From positions 1 through 19,199 of the forward strand of contig JAENRP010000510.1 of assembly GCA_024741835.1 (NCBI GenBank): a stretch of 19,199 nt of DNA, read 5' to 3'. The notes beneath the pieces are model-generated. The model did no database searches. It saw only the letters and a program-made list of their open reading frames with translations, and was not told the origin of the DNA. The stretch's first letter is position 1. Each line of letters opens with the position of its first letter. Shown here piece after piece: positions 12,208 through 19,199 of this stretch. A program made the position numbers and the translations under genes. The stretch comes from Diplocarpon mali (lineage: Eukaryota; Ascomycota; Leotiomycetes; Helotiales; Drepanopezizaceae).

Positions 12208-13358
12208 ATGGGCGACGACTTTCTCTGCACGTTATTCAGCCTCCATACTTGACGAAAGGTAATGCGAGCAATGGCATGAATCACGAGTGTCGCCAGTTTT
12301 AGTGATATTCTCAGTCCCTAATTTACTTGTCAAACACTGTAGAAGATTCGATCTGTGGTATGAGCCTTTTTTTTTTTTTGAGCAAGAAGATCGAACCCAG
12401 TCGAGTTGTAACCCCCGGCATTCGATCCCCCTGGGCGTTAGTACAGTGATCCATACTTTTGTCAACAGATCCAGGAATTCCACATCATAGAGTCTAGCTA
12501 TTAAACTATCTTATGGATTCCCTACGGCATTTCTAATCAGGGCGATTTCAAAACCTAGAAATTGGCTGAGCTATCATCGATTGTGAGCCGTTGCAGGATC
12601 CTTACAGCATGTGATAATGCAATGCGACTTTCTACATCTGATGTGTAGCGGCGACCCTAAAGTCCTGCTTGATGTTCAGCAGAACTGAAAGATCCTAGGA
12701 ATTTACAATGTGCGATAAAATGCAATATAACCTTTTCGCATCACGTGCGGGATCCTGACGTCTTGTTTCGCTGACTGATGCGTTCTGCTGACTCACATAC
12801 TGTTGGTCTGACTGTATTGTCATTCGCTGGCTCCTACAAAACATCAGAAAAGCGTGAATCCTTGTCAAATTGCGCCCCGATCTGCCGGCTTGTCAACCAC
12901 CGTTTGCGCGTTTTCTCACTCTTGCTGCCACTATGCCATGTCCCTCTCTTCCACCATGAATTATTGATATCAATATCACTTTTTGCCATCTGTTCTTCAG
13001 AATCAAGTACTTGCCCATATTACCGGCTTCAACGCTGCAGGTCGACCGCGGCCGGTGCTTCTGCCCCAGTATCGAGCCTCAGTTTCTCCAGAACCCTAGG
13101 TACTGGACACAATTCCCTCGAAGCCTCCCACCGGCTCTGCATTCTTCATGCGAACGGCGTGCGGTGCCTTGAGATCCAAACTGGACCACGGTCTTTTTCC
13201 GAGCTCGAGATGGTCAACAGAGGAAACATCCCTCTCCTTCGTGCAGGTATTGGCACTCCTTGGGTTTGAAGACTCGATGATCGATTGGCTTTATTAGATG
13301 TCACAAACAAGTACAATATATATAAAACTCTTTTCTTTCTCATCTGCAAACGAAGAAC
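12208..13358. other. Intergenic region between rpl12 and the OGT-like gene
   Basis: About 1150 bases without a supported gene. It holds a 13-base T run (12367-12379) next to a TCGAACCC motif, a diverged short duplication (12602-12632 and 12703-12737), and the upstream region of the OGT-like gene, which is pyrimidine-rich in places. A stop-free plus-strand frame of 163 codons at 12778-13269 has no recognisable domain and cannot be joined in frame to the downstream gene by an obvious intron. I treat it as leader or chance. Confidence 0.5.
13317..13327 (+). promoter_or_regulatory. TATA-like element just before the OGT-like gene
   Basis: TATATATAAAA begins 42 bases before the chosen ATG. That leaves very little room for a 5' leader, so either transcription starts elsewhere, the leader is extremely short, or this is only an AT-rich patch inside a longer leader. 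Confidence 0.2.
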
Positions 13359-16300
13359 ATGATTCCCCAGGTTGCTCAGAAGCCTCGACAACTACCGCAG
13401 CAGTTCGGATCTCAAGGGTATGCCACCGTTCCCTTCGACCCTCTCTCACAAGCCAGAAGACCTGATCGACTCGAGCCTCTCCTGATTCGAAAGCCTAGGA
13501 ATGCAGGGTTCTCTTTGGTACATCCTCACCGTGCATATTCAATCGAGAACCATGACTCTCGCCGCCGTAAGGACGTGCAAAGAAGTCCCGCCGGTCATGG
13601 TTTGGGTGGACACTATAATGACCCCTCGGAGCACATGCTGCGAAGAAAGACTCCCAACGGGACGCTCGCAGCTGGTTATGATGGGACGCCTGTCCAGTGG
13701 TCCAGCAAGGCCCCTGCTCTGAAACATGTTGTACATGCTGTATGTGTGAATCCCTCAGATCAGAATGGCACATATACTACAGAAGTTTTGGATGACCCCA
13801 GGACGAGACAGAGATCCGGCCCCTTGGGTCAAATCCAGGCTCATCAGCAAGCAGGCCAAGCTCCACGATTCACTTCCACTGCTCGAGATCTGCGTATTGG
13901 TCAGGATCCAAGCCCATGGGCACAGTTCCCCTTGGCTTCTTCTCATAATGTTTGGGATCAGATTTGGAACCAACAAGCACCTTTATACCACCCTAACAAT
14001 GCTATTCAAATTCCGACGGCTTTGCAGCCATCCTACCAACCATGTCTGGGACCATCTGTGTCGAAGGAAGGCGGCTTGTATGGACCATATTTGCCAGATG
14101 GGCGATTTATGCCCTATAGACCAGCTGCCGGTAAAGACCACAGAAGCTATCAGCAACAAGGTGTAAATTTGGATCGAGAAGAACATCAGCAATTGCTTCC
14201 CTGGACGGATCTATTGCCTCCCATCCGACAGTTGTCATTTAGAGAAAACATGGACCAGTCTAGACATCTACAATTCGGTATTTCGGATAACGGCATACAA
14301 ATACCAGAAAGTCCATATACTTCTTCCATAGAATTTTATCCTAATGCTAGCCATTCTACTTTCAGTAGCATTTCAGATGGTTTTCGAACACCAATGGCCC
14401 ATATTCCAAATAGGGCGAGCAACCCCCGATTAAAAGAAAAGACCCTGTCTTGGGCTCACAGTATTTATGTTGATCTTCTAGCCTTTATTCACAAGACGAA
14501 GAAGGAAAGCATGCAGGCAAGACAATCACACGGATATCGAGTCTACTCGAAGAACAGTATATACCCTAGGCCACCTCGTCAACCAGCTCCTCACTTGCAC
14601 TTTGCTCACTGTGCGCCCTTCGAGGGCACAGAAAGCACTGACGCGATAGGTCAGAGATACGACGGTCACAAGCTGGGGCCCTCACGGACAATGACTACCG
14701 CCAAATTCAATGGCTGGCAAGAAAGCGGCGGTTGGAATGAAACGCAAGTTCCAAGACCTACATGTCAGGAAATCCCGCATTCCAAGTTCCAGTTCCAACC
14801 GTCTAGGGTTCTCGACTCGCCAAAGAGCAAAGCAAAGGAGGCATTGGAAATGCTTAGTACTCTGTGTGATCAGAGTGGTTGGGCCTGGATTGACGGTATG
14901 TTGCTTGGAGGGTGCTTAGCATACGGCCTCGAGGATTATCATCAAGCCCTGGAATGGTATTCAAAGATCATAGCCCTAGATCCGCAGTGAGTTGAACGCT
15001 GCCTTGATCTTCTATCCACGCTAATGATCACGGTAGGCATGTCGAGGCTATTTCAAATATCGCAGCGACGCTCTTGTGCTTGGATAGGCGCAAAGAGGCA
15101 GAGCGATACTGGTTTCAATCGGTGAAGCTCAGACCGAGCTATTTCGAAGCTGTTGAGCATCTAATTGGGCTGCTCTGTGGGGACCATCGAGGAAACGAGG
15201 CCGTCAGCATAATTGAGTTTGTTGAGCGCTCGCTGCGGTTGCCGAAGCCCGCGGAGTCTTCAGATTACCTTAGTGAGACGTCGAGTAATGCTGATCGAGA
15301 ATCTTATGATTCTAAGGTGGGCTCAGCAGAAACTTTCGCCGTGGACCACGAGGTCGAAAGTGGCGGATTTTTCGCTGCACCTACAATCGAGGAAAGCGAT
15401 GCTTATATCATGCAACCTGGATATGGCTTCAGTGGCTTTTCGGTGCCCGGTTCGGAAAGTGGACGAATACTTGCCTTGGTTCATGCCAAAGGCAACATGC
15501 TATATGCCCTTGGCGACATTGACGGAGCCTCGAAGGCTTTTGAAGAAGCAGTCCTGATCAGTACTGGCAGGGGCTTCCATAGTGTCCAAGAACTGATCAG
15601 AAATATTCTAACAATTTTGTCTATGGACGGGATACGTCCGTTGCGCATGGATCTCATGTCTTCCCCGGCAACAGCAACTTCTTCACCATTACTTCTACCC
15701 CCTGACAAAGCTCTGCAAACTGCACGACTTGTTTTCGCTAAGAATGGCGAACTTCCTGGACTTAGGTATGTTCCTGATGGTCTTGCCAAAAGAGCCGCGA
15801 TATCGACTACTAGCAATTCACTCCTTTCTCTCGCCAAGATTTTTCAGGATGCAATATCAAACAGTAGCTCCCGCCAGAGAATTTCGAGAATGCCAACCGG
15901 AGTGGGAGATATCTTAGCTCTCTACTACCTATCGCTATCCCTTCAGCCTAGTCCTTCGACTGCAAATAATGTAGGGATTCTACTTGCCAGCGTCCAACAA
16001 TCACCATCACACCGCCCTCTTCAGCCACGAGATTCCTCTTCGCAACCCACCATACCTGGTGTCGTTCCTGGTAGCGGGGTTGCTCTGGCTCTTGCTTATT
16101 ACAACTATGGGCTCAACCTAGATTCTCGCCATGCGCATATATATACAAATCTTGGTAGTCTGCTCAAAGACATTGGCCAACTTTCAGCTGCAATCACGAT
16201 GTACGAAAAGGCTGTTGCATGTGATGGCTCGTTCGATATTGCTCTGGCAAATTTGGCAAACGCTGTCAAGGACCAGGGGCGTACGAGTGATGCTATTGAT

Positions 16301-18391
16301 TACTACAGGCGTGCAGTCGCCTCCAGTCCTGATTTTGCAGAAGCAGTCTGCGGCTTAGCCAACGCCCTCAATTCGGTATGCGATTGGGCCGGACGCGGAG
16401 GTGTTATACTCGATGGTGGAAGACACGACAGATGGCATGTGGACGAGATTGGAATGATTACAGACGCCAAAGCCAATGGGCAAGGTGGGGGGTGGATGAA
16501 GCGAGTCGTTGACATAGTCTCGAAGCAGCTGAAGGATGGCTCTACCTGGGGACGGGGAACGCTTCAGGAACAGGTTGTTCCCCGACTACTTCAGCAACTG
16601 GAGGCGTCGGACTCTGACACGCGATGGCCTGCAGAAAAACGAGCAATTATGGAAGCAGCTATGAACTCATGGGCAGGGCAGTGCTGGGAGGGTACGCGAC
16701 TAATGCGATTAATAGAGAGAGCCATCAAGCGGGCCATGCACCGATGGTATCATGACAAGCATGTGAGGGAACGGCAACTACCACCTTCGCATTATCCCCG
16801 GCCGCAAGTACCCGGTAATATGACGGTGCCGAGCGCCCCGACAGTATTACCCTTTCACACTTTCACCTGCCCATTATCGGCAAAAGAGATCCGAATGATT
16901 TCCCAGAGAAATGCGCTTAGAATATCATGCTCAACATTGAAGGCTCCGTGGTTGCAAGGATCTGTTTTCTCGCCACCGCCACCTCCAGCACCGCACCTCA
17001 ATATTGGCTACGTATCTTCGGATTTCAATAACCACCCCCTAGCACATCTGTAAGTATCTTGGAGCATTTCACACTTCGTAATTGACTTATTAGAATGCAA
17101 TCTGTTTTTGGATTTCACAACCCATCACGGGCGAGAGCATTTTGCTACGCCACGACTGTAAGCGACCACTCAGTCCACCGCCAGCAAATTGAGCGGGAGG
17201 CGCCAGTCTTCCGCGATGTTAGCACGTGGCCGGCCGATCAAATAGTACATCAAATTGTTCAGGATGAAATACACGTACTCGTCAATCTGAACGGATATAC
17301 TCGTGGGGCTAGAAATGAGGTTTTTGCAGCTCGTCCAGCCCCGATTCAGATGTCTTTCATGGGTTTCGCAGGCACATTAGGGGCCGAGTGGTGTGACTAC
17401 ATTCTCGCAGATAAGACAGCGATACCTCCCGACACCCTGCGACCTTGGAGAAGGAATGTAGATCTGGAGGACCAGATCTTGGACCAAGACGCCCATGACG
17501 CAGAAGATTGGGTATACTCTGAAAACATCATTTTCTGCCGCGACACGTTTTTTTGTTGCGATCATGCTCAATCTGAGCCTGAGGAGAAGCAGCTCTCTTG
17601 GGGCGAAGAACAATCCAGAAGATGGGTAATGCGAAAAGAGTTGTTTCCTAGTCTTTCGGACGATGCAGTAATCCTGGGGAACTTTAATCAGCTTTACAAG
17701 GTGGGTTTTCCATACAAACCGGGGTTGATACATACACCAAACTAAACCTCATCAGATCGAGCCTACAACATTCCGCACATGGCTGAGAATATTGGACAAA
17801 GTCCCGAAGGCCATCTTGTGGCTACTTCGATTTCCCGAGCTGGGTGAAAGTAACTTGAAACGAACTGCCCAAGAGTGGGCGGGAGGCAATGTTGCGTCAC
17901 GGATCTGGTTTACTGATGTAGCTCCGAAACATCAGCACATCTCTAGGGCACGTGTCTGTGATCTTTTCTTGGATACACCAGAGTGTAATGCGCATACAAC
18001 GGCCGCTGATGTTTTGTGGTCGAGCACTCCTCTGTTGACGCTCCCTCGGCATAAGTACAAGATGTGTTCACGTATGGCTGCTTCCATCCTCAAAGGCGCT
18101 CTGCCCCGGAGTGATGAGGGCCGAAGAGCGGCTGCTGAGCTCATCGCCGAGGATGACGTACAGTACGAAGAGTACGCTATCCGACTTGCCAGTAGCTTCT
18201 CGTACAGAGTGGCTGCGTCTGGCCATGGTGAGGGAACCGGGAGACTCGGCGAACTCCGCAAGCTCTTGTACGACAACAGGTGGACATGTGCCCTCTTTGA
18301 CACGAGAAGATGGGTGTCGGATCTTGAGACCGCATACGATGAAGCCTGGAGGAGATGGGTTGCGGATGAAGGCGGAGACATCTTCTTGTAG
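13359..18391 (+). CDS. OGT: GT41 family O-GlcNAc-transferase-like protein with TPR repeats
   Basis: Exons are 13359-14986, 15037-17049, 17094-17700 and 17756-18391, giving 1627 aa. The family moves GlcNAc from UDP-GlcNAc (or, in SPINDLY types, fucose from GDP-fucose) onto Ser/Thr of nuclear and cytosolic proteins. Residues 1 to about 500 are Gln/Pro/Ser/His-rich and look disordered. TPR-like helices lie near 510-585, 690-720 and 888-990. The catalytic half opens with GYVSSDFNNHP, where His1209 corresponds to His498 of human OGT. It continues with NLNGYTRGARNE and RPAPIQMSFMGFAGT. QLYK carries Lys1416, equivalent to human Lys842. HTTAAD at 1496-1501 corresponds to the human UDP-binding HTT. 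The end, EAWRRWVADEGGDIFL, is family-like. Catalytic residues are all present, so activity is expected. Donor sugar is not proven by sequence alone. The ATG at 13359 has A at -3; the true N-terminus is the least certain part. Intron 3 has donor GTGGGT. Confidence 0.93.
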
Positions 18392-19199
18392 GCTCTGGAA
18401 AACGAAACCGACGAGTATGGATTTTGGACGTGGAGAGGCACAGAGATGGGCTCACTCAGCAGTGCGTCAACGGAGTTCTACGGGGAGAAGGGGGCTCGAT
18501 GTGGGTAACGGAGTACGGATATGGGGCCCGTGGCACTTTCTTGATATACACTTCTTATACCCAGCAATTCAGAGTTATGTATAGAATACAGAGGGGGGGG
18601 GAGGGGGTTTCTCCCTCGCGACTGTATTCTTGAAGCCTGTGCAGAGTGGGCATCCCATGCATCTGCGAGTGCGCGCAACGCGCCCCCTCCCCCACCCAGG
18701 ACCAAGCAGCCGCATGGACCGGGGCCGAGTGGGGGCAGGTCCTCTCCATGGTTTCGTCCGGGCCCTCTGACGGGGGCCGCTGCGGGTGGGAGATGGATGG
18801 TATCGTCGTGAGCGTCGGTCAACTCACAGATGCATGTGCTGGGAATCTCAGCCATCTCTGGTGACCCACGTCCCCGTGATCGGGTGTCCTCCGAGCCTAG
18901 GCGAGCACGGGACGAGTCCCGTGTCAGCAGCAACCAACTCGAGACAAGGCGGGTTTGGTTGTTGAGGGCGTGGCATCCACGCACGTCAGGGCCCGGTTGG
19001 CGAGAATCTAGCTCGTCGCCTGATCCTGGGGAGAGCAGAGAGGGGGGCGGGGAAACATGTTCGAAGTGGGTTTCGGGGCTCACAAGTGGTCCACGCCATC
19101 ACCGAGCACACGTGTGCCAACATGTGCCGGCAGGAGAAGGGAAAAAAGACATCGCTCGTGAGCCTGCTCTGCCTGACCTGCCCAGCCAACTGAAGGGGG
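18392..19199. other. 3' flank of the OGT-like gene, then GC-rich DNA with no supported gene
   Basis: The first 200 bases are the ordinary 3' flank. From about 18590 the sequence turns strongly GC-rich to the window end, starting with a run of nine G and then five G. A minus-strand frame of 201 codons (18478-19083) exists, but long open frames are expected in GC-rich DNA and its Pro/Gly/Arg-rich translation shows no known domain. No rRNA or tRNA signature was recognised. Confidence 0.5.
18906..18923. repeat. Short perfect inverted repeat in the GC-rich end
   Basis: CACGGGAC and GTCCCGTG are exact reverse complements separated by GA (18906-18913 and 18916-18923). It could be a binding site for a dimeric protein or a small hairpin; nothing nearby indicates which. 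Confidence 0.6.

Noticed and set aside
12636..12690. C/D box snoRNA from CTGATGT and a downstream CTGA
   Set aside because: The C box is imperfect, the spacing is too short, and there is no terminal stem.
12778..13269. Protein-coding gene or extra 5' exon of the OGT-like gene
   Set aside because: No recognisable domain, and the obvious donor (13247) and acceptor (13297) would not join it in frame with the ATG at 13359.
18478..19083. 201-codon minus-strand gene
   Set aside because: Long open frames are expected in GC-rich DNA. The translation is Pro/Gly/Arg-rich and unlike any family, and it overlaps the 3' flank of the OGT-like gene.

Overview
The window reads as nuclear DNA of a filamentous ascomycete (Pezizomycotina). 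The supporting signs are short introns (44-107 bp, mostly about 50) with GT...AG ends and CTRAY-like branch points, AT-rich blocks with the TA-rich, CA-poor look of repeat-induced point mutation (RIP), and a full-length fungal GT41 O-GlcNAc-transferase-type protein of a kind absent from budding yeast. I cannot name the class or genus with confidence.

Layout. Bases 1 to about 2400 are a very AT-rich, gene-free block of degraded repeats. It holds a 127-bp-armed inverted repeat, a dispersed 48-bp repeat and a set of four 17-mers. Bases 2400-3446 are ordinary-composition DNA ending in the promoter of hsp90. The hsp90 gene (3447-5596, one intron, 700 aa) is followed by a second, partly AT-rich repeat-like stretch (about 5900-7400) and by sec23 (8002-10625, six introns, 774 aa). 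Next come rpl12, the ribosomal protein uL11 gene (11441-12207, four introns, 165 aa), and a 1627-aa GT41/OGT-like gene (13359-18391, three introns). The last 600 bases turn abruptly GC-rich and contain G-runs and a perfect short palindrome, with no gene I can support.

All four genes lie on the + strand and are intact once introns are removed. Each splice model was chosen because it restores the conserved family sequence. Examples are the MEEVD tail of Hsp90, the SGTN tail of Sec23 and the IPEE tail of uL11. They are housekeeping genes for protein folding, COPII vesicle budding and translation, plus one nucleocytoplasmic glycosyltransferase. They are independent transcription units, and nothing suggests a functional cluster or an obviously new system. 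The parts most worth a second look are the RIP-scarred inverted repeat and its dispersed loop sequence, the unexplained GC-rich right end, and several small sequence oddities listed as findings.
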